Shown: positions 46,139 through 55,028, numbered from the stretch's first letter. The stretch is DNA of 64,000 nucleotides from DASPKM01 sp963817075 (GCA_963817075.1 CAWFMT010000009.1:124001-188000); one strand, 5' to 3'. Program-made: numbers and translations. The notes: a model not told the origin generated them from the letters alone.

Positions 46139-47203
46139 ATGGAAATGATATCTAAAATTTCAGTTATTCCTGTGCGCAGATCCAGACTCTCAGATGTGGA
46201 TTTTACGCGGTTGGAATTTGGAAAGTATACTTCAGATCATATGCTGGTCTGTGATTATGAACATGGAGAATGGAAGCCAGCACAAATCCTTCCTTATGCG
46301 AATCTATCTATGAGTCCTGCTACATTGGCCCTGCATTATGGGCAAACGGTTTTTGAAGGGATGAAGGCATTAAGGATGGATGATGGTCGCATTAATATAT
46401 TCAGAATGCACAAACATTATGAGCGATTTGTTCGGTCGCTGGATCGCATGTGCATGAGTATTATTCCGAAAGAAATATTTGTTGAAGGATTACAGCAATT
46501 AGTAGAATTAGATCAGGATTGGATTCCCATGACTGAGGGAAGTGCACTGTATTTGCGTCCGTTTATGTATGCCAGTGAGGCTAAGTTTGGTGTTAAAGTA
46601 TCGGGGCAATATAGGTTTGTGATTTTCACTGGCCCCGTACCACAATTTTACAGTCAGCCAATTAAGATAAAAGTAGAGCGTCAATTCACTAGGGCTGCAG
46701 CCGGAGGGACAGGTTTTGCAAAATGCGGAGGAAATTATGGGGCTGCATATTATCCAACAGAACTCGCAAAGCGTGAGGGATATGACCAGGTTCTTTGGAC
46801 AGATGGCAGAGATCATGAATTCATTGAAGAATCAGGCATGATGAACGTCATGTTTGTTATCGAAAACAAACTTGTTACTCCACCGGTTTCAGATTCAATT
46901 CTTGATGGAATAACAAGAGATTCCCTCCTTGCAATTGCTGCTCACATGGGGTATGTTGTTGAAGAGCGGCCTTTAAGTATATATGAATTGGAAAAAGCCT
47001 TTCAGACAAAAAAGGTTACGGAGGCATTTGGTGCTGGAACCGCGGCAGTAATTGCTCCAATCAGTAAAATTAATCTGGAAGGAAAAGATTTTAACCTACC
47101 TGAGTATAGCCAAGAAAATCTCATGTTTCAATTGAAACGAAAACTGGAAGATATCAGAGCAGGACGGAGTGAAGATCTATATGGCTGGAATTTTATTTTC
47201 TAG
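46139..47203 (+). CDS. ilvE: Branched-chain amino acid aminotransferase
   Basis: This 354-residue fold-type IV PLP enzyme performs the last step of Val, Leu and Ile synthesis. Motifs are LHYGQTVFEGMKAL, the PLP lysine region AKCGGNYGAAYYPTELAKREGYDQVLWTDG, FIEESGMMNVMFV and EAFGAGTAAVIAPI. This long type II form is common in Bacteroidota. It is the last gene of the EamA-GNAT group by spacing and precedes a clear terminator. Confidence 0.95.
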   Translation: MEMISKISVIPVRRSRLSDVDFTRLEFGKYTSDHMLVCDYEHGEWKPAQILPYANLSMSPATLALHYGQTVFEGMKALRMDDGRINIFRMHKHYERFVRSLDRMCMSIIPKEIFVEGLQQLVELDQDWIPMTEGSALYLRPFMYASEAKFGVKVSGQYRFVIFTGPVPQFYSQPIKIKVERQFTRAAAGGTGFAKCGGNYGAAYYPTELAKREGYDQVLWTDGRDHEFIEESGMMNVMFVIENKLVTPPVSDSILDGITRDSLLAIAAHMGYVVEERPLSIYELEKAFQTKKVTEAFGAGTAAVIAPISKINLEGKDFNLPEYSQENLMFQLKRKLEDIRAGRSEDLYGWNFIF

Positions 47204-47303
47204 CTCCGGAAACGTTCTAGATTAATCTCCCGTAACATCCTTCTGTTTATCGGCAGTTAAATTTTTGTTTCATATCACTCATACAGAGTGAGTTTTCAGT
47301 TAG

Positions 47304-47330
47304 TGGATCGGTTTCTACCGATCCATTTTT
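47304..47330 (+). terminator. Intrinsic terminator after ilvE
   Basis: TGGATCGG, a 6-base loop and CCGATCCA form a perfect hairpin followed by five T. It lies about 100 bp after the ilvE stop and ends at the convergent gene's stop codon. Confidence 0.85.
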
Positions 47331-47628
47331 ACATAACGTTCAAAACACTGTTCCAGCCGTGGACACCATCAGGAACCCTGTCAGGATTATCTACATCTTC
47401 AACCCACATGCGGTCATCGATAAAAAATTTGTAATAATATTTTCCCCGCGGAAGCATGGGTATTTCAATTTTCCACACGCCATCTTTCTCGGGCTGCATC
47501 AGAAGTACATCCTGTGCCCAATGATTGAAACTTCCAGCCAGGGAAATTTGCGAAGCACATACATGTTCGATGTGAAATTCAATAGTCTTCTTGCGACTGT
47601 CGATAAAAGGGGAGAGATGTTGGTTCAT
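47329..47628 (-). CDS. Glycogen-binding (AMPK1_CBM/isoamylase N-terminal) domain protein
   Basis: This 99-residue protein consists of one carbohydrate-binding module of the CBM48 type: VCASQISLAGSFNHWAQDVLLM, GVWKIEIPMLPRGKYYYKFFIDDRMW and DNPDRVPDGVHGWNSVL. The sequence order fits the glycogen-binding loop of AMPK beta subunits. Without an enzyme domain it may be a glycogen-associated regulator or scaffold. It is convergent with ilvE. Confidence 0.85.
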   Translation of the reverse strand: MNQHLSPFIDSRKKTIEFHIEHVCASQISLAGSFNHWAQDVLLMQPEKDGVWKIEIPMLPRGKYYYKFFIDDRMWVEDVDNPDRVPDGVHGWNSVLNVM

Positions 47629-47738
47629 AGGACCTCCATTTTTTGATTTTGGATTGACTCAAAAGTTACTGCATTTCTCTGGAAACTTAAATTTTTCAGC
47701 AAAACTTTCAAACTTTTTTTTGCACAAAAATATGGCCT

Positions 47739-48239
47739 TTAGCCAGGCAATCTAAAGGCATAAAGTAAGCGGGAAATGGGATGGTTGCTCACGAAGGTTG
47801 TAATCAATTTGCCATCCTTATTGTATAATGCTAGATAGGGAAGGTCAGGTATACGGTAAAAAGGGGGCAAAATATATTTTGTATCACGTCCTACAACTAT
47901 ATTCCTGTGATTCCCAAGCTTATACTTCTTGGAAAATTCCTTCATCGCCTCAAGAGGCTCAAGGGTTGCCATCACGATCTGGATATTCTTGAACGAATCA
48001 ATTTCTTTCAGCAGATCTACTGTCTGGTGAATGCAATGATCACAAGTAGGATTGAAATACATTATCATCACTGGCTGAGTTTTGTTCAGCTTCAAATTTG
48101 TAAATGTTGTGTGACCGTCTTCTAGCAATAATTCAAAGCTGGGAATACCGGGATACTTTAAGTAGGGTGCTGACTGGTCAGTCTGACCCAGTGTGGGCAA
48201 ACAGGAGATCACCAGGAAGAATGTATATAACCTCTTCAA
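47739..48239 (-). CDS. Exported thioredoxin-fold protein (AhpC/TSA-like, TlpA-related)
   Basis: This 166-residue periplasmic protein has signal peptide 1-18 ending at TLGQ. The redox motif is FNPTCDHCIHQTVDLL (CDHC, like the CxHC of TlpA-type disulfide proteins). The cis-proline loop appears as IPDLPYLALYNKDGKLI. It probably reduces disulfides of exported proteins. It is downstream of the large outer-membrane protein gene by 70 bp in the same direction. Confidence 0.85.
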   Translation of the reverse strand: MKRLYTFFLVISCLPTLGQTDQSAPYLKYPGIPSFELLLEDGHTTFTNLKLNKTQPVMIMYFNPTCDHCIHQTVDLLKEIDSFKNIQIVMATLEPLEAMKEFSKKYKLGNHRNIVVGRDTKYILPPFYRIPDLPYLALYNKDGKLITTFVSNHPISRLLYAFRLPG

Positions 48240-48306
48240 TTTGATTTTTTTTCAAAATAAACAGAATTGGGGACATTAAATCTGAAAATGAAGATTTAAC
48301 TGATCA

Positions 48307-50910
48307 TTAGAATAGCATCTTGTTGAATCTGATATGCATTCGGCTGGCATCCTGGGAAAATGCATAGCTGAGTGAGAATGAAATCTTGTTGAATGGGGCA
48401 AACAAGACCCCTCCACCATAACCTGAATGCCAGGTGTTGGATTTCTCGTTTGGCAACCAAACTCTACCATTATCATAGAACAACAATAAGCCTCCCTTTC
48501 CATTGAAGAGATGACTTCTTATGTTAGTGATCCACTGAAGTTCAGCATTATTATATAGTGCAGATTTTCCATAAAACCTATCTCTTCTGTAACCTCTTAA
48601 AGATTGACTTCCACCAATTGAATTGAGTTGGTAAAATTCAGCTTGTCCTTTCATCGTAGCAGCGCCTGTCCGGGAAACGAAACTTATTTTTTTGCTGAGA
48701 GGAATATAAAACACCAATGTTCCCGATAGATTTCCAATAGAACGATCGGCTTCATTGACGTTCTTGGTAAAATTAAGTGAGCCCAAAAAGTTAATACCTC
48801 TTGTAGGAACAACCGCATCATCCACTTTCTGGTAACCATAATCAAGTTGAGCACCTGCAAAACTTTTTGGTTGTAAGGAGGCAGGCTGAGTATTCATAGT
48901 TTTTGCTACAAACCGTTCCGGATCATTGATTATGCTGACTTTTTGATAAAATCCACCCATTGTAAAGCTGGAATGTTTTCCTAATACTCTTGTAAGTCCA
49001 GCTCCACCAAACCACTCATGTGTTCGCAACCGATAGAAATCTGCATCATCGGAAGCAATGGTTGATTCGTTTCCTGCACCAAAGAAATTAATCCATTTCA
49101 CATCATCATAATGGGCCGCCAATTTCAAATCCCATTTTCCAATGAATTGAGGCATGATTCCTTCGTACCAGACTGCATATGCCTTCTGGGTTAAAGAATA
49201 ATGAAAGTAAAGTCCATGTTCATATCCATATGGCTTTTTAGGCCACTGGTGTTTTTGTACACGATATCCAAGACTCACATAGAATCTGTCACTATTGCTA
49301 TAGAATAGTGAAGGAACAAAGCCCCGTTTGTCTATTGGATGGGCTGCATAATCATATGCGACTGCCGTAGTATCATTAGATAAATGCAATTTATTTTTTG
49401 GTGAACCCACAAAGTGGTTGTCCTTGTCATCATAAATATCAATATGTTTCCGGCCCGTTGATGCATCCGAAATTGAATCCACACCTTCACCCCCAATTAT
49501 TCGCAGTTTTATAGCTGACCCAGATTCTCCATTAACCTTAAAAACATCATCATCATCTAAACCATACAATCGGATTTCATCAGTTTCAGAATCCTTGAAA
49601 ATCCTTGAGTAAATAGGTTCTTTTTTTATTTCGCCTTCTTTGGTGATCTTATAAATCCTGATCTCTGTTTCAACATTCCTTCTTTCAATTTCAAAGAATT
49701 CTCTCTTGTCTGTTCCAACTACTTCAACTTCCTCTGCCAGATCCCGATAATATCTTACTCCGTACTTCAACATTCGATCACGGCGTGATTTAATTTTTCG
49801 GATCATTTCCTTCCCTGATAGGTTAAAGACTTCCGGTGGCAATTGGCCTATCGCATTTTCAATTACCTCATCAGTAAGTGAAGCTTGTAATTCCACAACT
49901 GCTTTTTTCCAATCATCAAGTGAAATCTCATTCAACAATCTGCTATCGAGATTGCGAGCTGGGAAATTAAAAGACTTAGCATTTCTGATTTTGCCCTTAA
50001 AGGATTGCAAATGCCTCAAATCCGCCATAGCCAATAAAAATCCGAGAAGGACTCCATCAAACTTCGTATATGCCTGATCGCGATCTCTTGGGATGGGTTT
50101 ATAGATATTTTTCTTGCCATCTTCAATTAATGCCCAGCGCCATTGATCTTCGTGCCTGCCCCAGTCTCCAATGATCATATCAAATAACCTTGATCTTACA
50201 TATAGCTGCTGATCAACTGAATTATCATTGTCTTCTCTAATGTTTTCAAGCAACTTTTCGGTTCCAATGATTTTTTTAGAATTGGCGAAATTGGGAGCCT
50301 CCTCCCAATTTTCATCGGGTCTTTGTTCAAGAAGGTAGAGTTGATTTCCAAATTCTGCATTGAAACTATCAAGTGCGGGTTGTCTTGGAACAAATCCAAT
50401 TTTCGGCCAGGTATGAAGAATTTTTGCTGCTTCGGCCATCGGCGCAATCGTAATTGCCGAATAGGGATGAGCTATTGTTACCTGGTCATTGAGAATATTT
50501 TCAATAAAAGTATTCTGGTAAATCTCAGGAAGAGCTTTTCCAAAAGATTTGTCGATGCTTCGGATCACATACTCCTTACCGTTTGAATCACGTAACCTCA
50601 AGGTTTTACTCTGCCTTCCTCCACCTGCCTGGTATGGTTTCAATCCACCGGCAATGGTATCCAAGTACAGCATTGGGATCCGAACCGACCTACCCCATTC
50701 CTTGCGATAATGTGAACCCCAGAGCCATCTGTGAAAAAAGCTACGCTGATACTGTGGTCCTGCCTTGACATTGATAGATAATGGTTCAGGTGTTACCTTA
50801 TTGGAGCTGTCCTGAGCCAAGATGTTTATAGGAAACAGGGCTGTAAGAAGAAGGTATTTTAAACCAGTCGAGCCTCTAAATGAGGAAATATTTTTAAAGC
50901 TTTTGAACAT
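48307..50910 (-). CDS. Outer-membrane BamA/TamA-type barrel with N-terminal kinase-like region
   Basis: This is an 867-residue exported protein with signal peptide 1-32. The C-terminal part (about 540-867) is a BamA/TamA-type 16-strand barrel by alternation, with GGSQSLRGYRRDRFYG, the hallmark region of the Omp85 barrel. The N-terminal part (about 90-300) has KEYVIRSIDKS, then RLFDMIIGDWGRHEDQWRWA and YKPIPRDRDQAYTKFDG, which resemble the lysine, catalytic-loop and metal motifs of CotH/Fam20-type kinases. Kinase activity is inference. Related Bacteroidota proteins carry a metallophosphoesterase domain before this region; here it is absent. Confidence 0.75.
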   Translation of the reverse strand: MFKSFKNISSFRGSTGLKYLLLTALFPINILAQDSSNKVTPEPLSINVKAGPQYQRSFFHRWLWGSHYRKEWGRSVRIPMLYLDTIAGGLKPYQAGGGRQSKTLRLRDSNGKEYVIRSIDKSFGKALPEIYQNTFIENILNDQVTIAHPYSAITIAPMAEAAKILHTWPKIGFVPRQPALDSFNAEFGNQLYLLEQRPDENWEEAPNFANSKKIIGTEKLLENIREDNDNSVDQQLYVRSRLFDMIIGDWGRHEDQWRWALIEDGKKNIYKPIPRDRDQAYTKFDGVLLGFLLAMADLRHLQSFKGKIRNAKSFNFPARNLDSRLLNEISLDDWKKAVVELQASLTDEVIENAIGQLPPEVFNLSGKEMIRKIKSRRDRMLKYGVRYYRDLAEEVEVVGTDKREFFEIERRNVETEIRIYKITKEGEIKKEPIYSRIFKDSETDEIRLYGLDDDDVFKVNGESGSAIKLRIIGGEGVDSISDASTGRKHIDIYDDKDNHFVGSPKNKLHLSNDTTAVAYDYAAHPIDKRGFVPSLFYSNSDRFYVSLGYRVQKHQWPKKPYGYEHGLYFHYSLTQKAYAVWYEGIMPQFIGKWDLKLAAHYDDVKWINFFGAGNESTIASDDADFYRLRTHEWFGGAGLTRVLGKHSSFTMGGFYQKVSIINDPERFVAKTMNTQPASLQPKSFAGAQLDYGYQKVDDAVVPTRGINFLGSLNFTKNVNEADRSIGNLSGTLVFYIPLSKKISFVSRTGAATMKGQAEFYQLNSIGGSQSLRGYRRDRFYGKSALYNNAELQWITNIRSHLFNGKGGLLLFYDNGRVWLPNEKSNTWHSGYGGGVLFAPFNKISFSLSYAFSQDASRMHIRFNKMLF

Positions 50911-51057
50911 TCTAAGGGGATATGATATCTAGAGGGAAAAAACTCTGCCATGGATCATATCAACGCATTAACGATAAACAATACACAGTTTGGGCATGGA
51001 TTAACACAAGATTTACTGTTATGCTTATAAAATCGATAAATAAAATTTTGAAGTAAT

Positions 51058-51072
51058 TACGAAATGTTCGTA
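51058..51072 (+). promoter_or_regulatory. BlaI-type operator 1
   Basis: TACGAA-ATG-TTCGTA is a perfect inverted repeat with a 3-base spacer, matching the TACA/TGTA-flanked dyads bound by BlaI/MecI dimers. It lies 23 bases before the blaI-like start codon, in the promoter region after TAAAATTTTG. Presumed autoregulation. Confidence 0.75.
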
Positions 51073-51076
51073 GATT

Positions 51077-51091
51077 TACGAAAACTTCGTA
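51077..51091 (+). promoter_or_regulatory. BlaI-type operator 2
   Basis: TACGAA-AAC-TTCGTA repeats the same dyad with a different spacer, centre to centre 19 bp from operator 1, so the two would lie on nearly the same helical face (about two turns). It ends three bases before the start codon. Two dimers would block transcription of the operon. Confidence 0.75.
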
Positions 51092-51094
51092 GAA

Positions 51095-51448
51095 ATGGAA
51101 AAATTATCCCCTCAGGAAGAACAGGCAATGATTGTTATCTGGCAGGTGGGAGAGGGAAATGTAAAGTCCTTCCTGGAACTAATCAAGGATACAGTTCCTT
51201 ATACAACGCTGGCTTCAACTGTCCGGAACCTTGAGAAAAAAGGATATGTCGAAAGCAGGCTTGTAGGGAATCAATACCTCTATCGGCCAGTTGTAACCGA
51301 AGAAGAGTATAAAAGGACATTCATGAATGGAGTGGTCAAAAATTATTTTTCTAACTCTTATAAAGACCTGGTCAATTTTTTCGTCGAACAAAAGAAATTA
51401 AGCCCTGAAGAATTAAAGGAAATTATCAGGATGATTGAAAAAGGATAG
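51095..51448 (+). CDS. BlaI/MecI/CopY family repressor
   Basis: This is a 117-residue winged-helix repressor. The N-terminal domain (KLSPQEEQAMIVIWQVGEGNVK, then PYTTLASTVRNLEKKGYVESR) is the BlaI DNA-binding fold. The C-terminal helices (YFSNSYKDLVNFFVEQKKLSPEELKEII) dimerise. It is followed 47 bp later by an M56 metallopeptidase, the usual partner that cleaves the repressor on signal. Two perfect dyads lie directly before it. Confidence 0.93.
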   Translation: MEKLSPQEEQAMIVIWQVGEGNVKSFLELIKDTVPYTTLASTVRNLEKKGYVESRLVGNQYLYRPVVTEEEYKRTFMNGVVKNYFSNSYKDLVNFFVEQKKLSPEELKEIIRMIEKG

Positions 51449-51495
51449 TCCGTTACTGAATTCTTTTAGTTACAAAACTTCTTAATCTTTTCGAA

Positions 51496-53334
51496 ATGCA
51501 ACTTTTGGAATATTTGATCAAGGTCTTTTTTAGCCTGGCGGTTGTTTACCTGTTCTATGCAGTATTCCTTAGAAGACTGACTTTCCATAATTGCAAGAGA
51601 TGGTATTTACTCATTTATGCCCATAGTGCACTACTGATTCCATTTATAAATATTTCTCCACTTATTGAAGAGAATGACTGGAAAACTTCTTCCCTGGTGC
51701 AGTATATACCGATTGTTCAGTCGTTTGTAAAAAGCCAGGGAATAGAACCGGTAACCAGATCGTTGGATGCCTGGGATTGGACTTTGATTGTTTTGATTGC
51801 GGGCACAATGATCATGTTAATAAGACTGTTGATACAATACTTCTCCTATTTGAAAGTGAAAAGAAATGCCACCGTTTTGCTGGATGAAAATATCAGGATT
51901 TACCAGGTGAACCAGGTGATCATCCCATTTTCAATTGGTAATTCAATTTTCATAAATAAGAATCTCCATGAAGAGGATGAATTAAAGGAAGTCATAAGAC
52001 ATGAATTCATTCACATAAAACAAAAGCATGGAATTGACATTTTGCTGGGAGAGATCCTGATCATTCTAAACTGGTACAATCCATTTGCATGGCTTATCAG
52101 GAGATCGATCCGGGATAATCTGGAATTCATTGCAGATAATGAAGTCCTTGGTTCTGGCATAGATAAAAGGCAGTATCAATACCTTCTTTTGAAGGTGGTA
52201 GGAATTTCAAAATTCAGTATAGCCAACCAGTTCAATTTTTCGTCATTAAAAAAACGCATAGCCATGATGAACAAAAACAAAAGCGCAAGAGCTCATTTAT
52301 TAAAATTTGTGCTCCTCCTTCCATTAATGCTAATAGTATTGCTGGCCTTTAGGAAAGCTAATAATTCAGATAATGTTCAGGTCAGGAATAAACCCTTCCA
52401 GGTGACAAATGAGTTTGATTCTATTCCGGGATCTGTGGATGTTGTAAAGCCTGTAGGACCAGCCAAAAAAGTTTTGCCAGCCAATGTCAAAAAAATCCAT
52501 GTCACTGATGATCTGGCAATTGTTTCGCTGGAAAACGGGGAAACTGAACGTTTCGATCTCAAGAAGGAAACAGAAAAGATTGCCTTTGAGAAAAAGTATG
52601 GAAACCTTGTACCTCAACCACCAGTTCCACCTAAGCCAACTTCCCCAGATATCATCTCGTTACCCGAAGGTGTAAAGAGAATGGAGATCAATTTGGAAAA
52701 GGCCATTGTCGAATTAAAAAATGGTGAGACCGAGACTTTTAATCTCATAAATAAATCAGAAAGAGCAGCGTTTGAAAATAAATATGGAAAAATAAGCCCA
52801 CCTAATCCTCCGAACCCTCCTTCTGTTCCGCATAAACCCACGGCGCCAACGAAGGACACAAGAACATCTCAGGTGAATATTGGGAGTGATATTCATATTG
52901 TAGATGAGCGGGGAGCTGACCTTGCACCAATAGTTGAGGTATCCAACAATAAAGATGATGTAAAGATAAATCTGGGTGATGATGTTGTATCTGCTGTTGA
53001 AGTATCAAACAAAAAGGATGATGTGAAAGTGAATGTGAGTACCGATGTAGTATCGATTCCAAAAAACGGAACTGTTGTGCTGGTCATTACCTCTACTTTA
53101 ACAAGAACTGAACTTGATAAGCTGAAGATAAATCTTGAACAGAAGGGAATCAATTTCCAGATAAAGAACATCAATTATAATGATTCGAAAATAACTTCCA
53201 TTGAAGCCATAATTAGTAAAGGCAATTCCAAATCAACTTTCAGTGTTACTGATTTTACTACAATCGTAGTTACTGAATATGAAAATGATAATGGAAAACC
53301 GGGATTTATGGTTAATATAAAAGAGTCGAAGTAA
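51496..53334 (+). CDS. M56 family (BlaR1-like) membrane metallopeptidase
   Basis: This is a 612-residue sensor protease. About three or four membrane helices at 8-30, 37-55, 95-115 and 270-290 flank a cytoplasmic zinc domain with HEFIH at 169-173 and DNLEFIADNEVLGS. It should cleave the BlaI-like repressor encoded upstream when signalled. It lacks the penicillin-binding domain of BlaR1. Instead the exported C-terminal part (about 290-612) has two related blocks ending NGETERFDL and NGETETFNL, proline-rich linkers, and a twofold repeat with EVSNNKDDVKINLGDDVVS. The signal is unknown. Confidence 0.9.
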   Translation: MQLLEYLIKVFFSLAVVYLFYAVFLRRLTFHNCKRWYLLIYAHSALLIPFINISPLIEENDWKTSSLVQYIPIVQSFVKSQGIEPVTRSLDAWDWTLIVLIAGTMIMLIRLLIQYFSYLKVKRNATVLLDENIRIYQVNQVIIPFSIGNSIFINKNLHEEDELKEVIRHEFIHIKQKHGIDILLGEILIILNWYNPFAWLIRRSIRDNLEFIADNEVLGSGIDKRQYQYLLLKVVGISKFSIANQFNFSSLKKRIAMMNKNKSARAHLLKFVLLLPLMLIVLLAFRKANNSDNVQVRNKPFQVTNEFDSIPGSVDVVKPVGPAKKVLPANVKKIHVTDDLAIVSLENGETERFDLKKETEKIAFEKKYGNLVPQPPVPPKPTSPDIISLPEGVKRMEINLEKAIVELKNGETETFNLINKSERAAFENKYGKISPPNPPNPPSVPHKPTAPTKDTRTSQVNIGSDIHIVDERGADLAPIVEVSNNKDDVKINLGDDVVSAVEVSNKKDDVKVNVSTDVVSIPKNGTVVLVITSTLTRTELDKLKINLEQKGINFQIKNINYNDSKITSIEAIISKGNSKSTFSVTDFTTIVVTEYENDNGKPGFMVNIKESK

Positions 53335-53354
53335 ATTTCGGGTTTTCGGAAATT

Positions 53355-53450
53355 TTACCGCAAACCTGCTGCTCGACGCAGTCAGGCAGGGAAACAAAGA
53401 CGCAAAGCAACGCAAAGAACATTGCGAAACCTTGCGTCTTTGTTCCTTTG
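53355..53450. repeat. Dispersed palindromic element, copy 4
   Basis: The element opens TTACCGCAAACC, has ACAAAGACGCAAAGCAACGC and ends CTTGCGTCTTTGTTCC. It differs from other copies by an insertion near GCTCGACGCAGTCAGG. It lies in the 219-base gap between the M56 gene and efp. Directly after it, at 53465-53495, is the CACGACTTACGA word that recurs inverted after efp. Confidence 0.7.
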
Positions 53451-53511
53451 GGGATAATAGTTCAATCACTCACGACTTACGATTGACGATTCACGTCATA
53501 GGGTTTTTCCT

Positions 53512-53519
53512 TAGCTTTG
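53512..53519 (+). promoter_or_regulatory. Possible -7 promoter element of efp
   Basis: TAGCTTTG matches TAnnTTTG and lies 34 bases before the efp start codon. I could not find a TTG at the standard 19-base spacing, so only the -7 half is supported. Confidence 0.4.
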
Positions 53520-53553
53520 CCGCCGCTCTAACAAATTCAAAAAAGTTAAGTGT

Positions 53554-54120
53554 ATGGCAACAACATCAGATATAAGTCGCGGCATGATATTGAAGCTGGA
53601 GGGAAGCCTTTATACCGTGGTCGAATTCGGGGAAAACAAGACAGCTCGTGCAGCTGCAAAAGTTTGGGCAAGGTTAAAAGGGCTTGATAACAACCGGACA
53701 ATTGAGAAAACCTGGAATAGTGGAGAAAACATTTTTCCGGTACGTGTAGAAAGAAAGAATTATCAGTTTTTGTATAAAGACGATACCGGGTTCAATTTTA
53801 TGGACAACGAAACCTTTGAGCAAATTGCTGTTCAGGAGCCCATGATAGATGCTCCGCAATTTCTCAAGGAAGGTCAGGAAGTTGGAGTGCTGGTTAACAC
53901 TGAAACCGAGCAGGTAATGGGAGTAGAGTTGCCGGACAAGATTGTTATCAAGGTTACTTATAGTGAACCTGGAGTAAGAGGCGATACAGCAACCCGCACC
54001 CTCAAGCCCGCTACCGTTGAAACTGGTGGAACAGTAATGGTCCCTTTATTTGTAAATGAAGGAGAATTAATTCGTGTAAATACCAAGACTGGAGAATATG
54101 TAGAAAGGGTGAAGGAGTGA
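53554..54120 (+). CDS. efp: Elongation factor P, Arg-type at the modification site
   Basis: This is a 188-residue EF-P that relieves ribosome stalling at proline runs. Three beta-barrel domains are present, and the C-terminus YSEPGVRGDTATRTLKPATVETG is the typical EF-P signature. The modified loop, usually KPGKG with lysine at about position 34, reads ENKTARAAAKVW, so an Arg (Arg32 by alignment) occupies the tip. Arg32-type EF-P in some Proteobacteria is rhamnosylated by EarP; I see no earP in the window. The adjacent gene is not a modifying enzyme. Confidence 0.93.
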   Translation: MATTSDISRGMILKLEGSLYTVVEFGENKTARAAAKVWARLKGLDNNRTIEKTWNSGENIFPVRVERKNYQFLYKDDTGFNFMDNETFEQIAVQEPMIDAPQFLKEGQEVGVLVNTETEQVMGVELPDKIVIKVTYSEPGVRGDTATRTLKPATVETGGTVMVPLFVNEGELIRVNTKTGEYVERVKE

Positions 54121-54330
54121 CAATATAAGTCGTTCAATTCGTAAGTCGTGAAACGTGAGTCGTGAGGAATAACTCGAAACCCCAAACCCGAAACTCGAAA
54201 GTCCTTCAGTTTCATCCCAGTTCCCGATTTTCTTTTATCTTAGCCGCCGCTGTTTAACCATCCTGCAAGTTCATGATGCACGCTTACCCGAAAAAGCAGA
54301 ATTGATCAAGCAGGCAAAACCCAAAAACAA

Positions 54331-54840
54331 ATGGCAATGGATTTTAAACAAATTCAGGAGTTGATCCGTCTGATCAACAAATCCAACATCGGGGAATTGA
54401 TTATAGAAGAGAAAGGATTTCACCTAACCATCAAGCAAAAACTGGAGCCTGCTCAAAATATAATTACTAATGCTTCTCCACAGGTAACAAGTCATGTTGC
54501 AACACATGCTGTTCAACCTGTTACATCTAATCAAGCGACTTCCGGGATAACTGCAGCTCCCGACGAAAAATCAAAGCTGGCAGAACTTGCAGCGGTCAAT
54601 ACAATCACCATCAAAAGCCCTATGATCGGGACATTCTATCGCTCTGCTTCACCAGGCAAACCGCCCTTTGTTGAAGTTGGCAGTGAGATAGAGCCAGGTA
54701 AAGTAGTCTGCATCATTGAGGCAATGAAACTTTTCAACGAAATTGAAAGTGAAGTGAAGGGGAGAATTGTGAAGATCCTTGCAGAAGAGGCTTCTCCTGT
54801 GGAGTATGACCAACCATTGTTCTTAGTTGAGCCGATGTAG
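54331..54840 (+). CDS. accB: Acetyl-CoA carboxylase biotin carboxyl carrier protein
   Basis: This 169-residue carrier holds the biotin that shuttles CO2 in the first step of fatty acid synthesis. The C-terminal biotinyl domain (about 92-169) has IKSPMIGTFYRSASPGKPPFV and the biotinylation motif EAMKLFNE with Lys133. A variable linker rich in Thr, Ser and Gln (about 45-85) precedes it. The start MAMDFKQIQELIRL is typical. accC follows 188 bp downstream. Confidence 0.95.
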   Translation: MAMDFKQIQELIRLINKSNIGELIIEEKGFHLTIKQKLEPAQNIITNASPQVTSHVATHAVQPVTSNQATSGITAAPDEKSKLAELAAVNTITIKSPMIGTFYRSASPGKPPFVEVGSEIEPGKVVCIIEAMKLFNEIESEVKGRIVKILAEEASPVEYDQPLFLVEPM

Positions 54841-55028
54841 ATCCGGCAGTTCGGGTTTGTGCGCATTTTCCTCTTTACTCCATTGCAGAACATGAATAAG
54901 CAGGAAGAATTAATGAATATCAGGCATTTCGAAATTTTCGATCCATTTTCATCGACCGGTATTTTGTCCGATTGCCCGAATGATTATGAAAAATCACAAT
55001 CGCTTAATAGCACCTTAGCACTATAGAG

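Larger units (their letters stand above)
53465..54210. repeat. Inverted words flanking efp
   Basis: CTCACGACTTACGATTGACG (53468 on) before efp is mirrored after it by CGTAAGTCGTGAAACGTGAG (54140 on). A further CGAAACCCCAAACCCGAAAC word sits at 54176-54199. Both regions are low-complexity patches of the kind seen elsewhere in this window. The whole EF-P gene lies between the arms. Confidence 0.5.
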
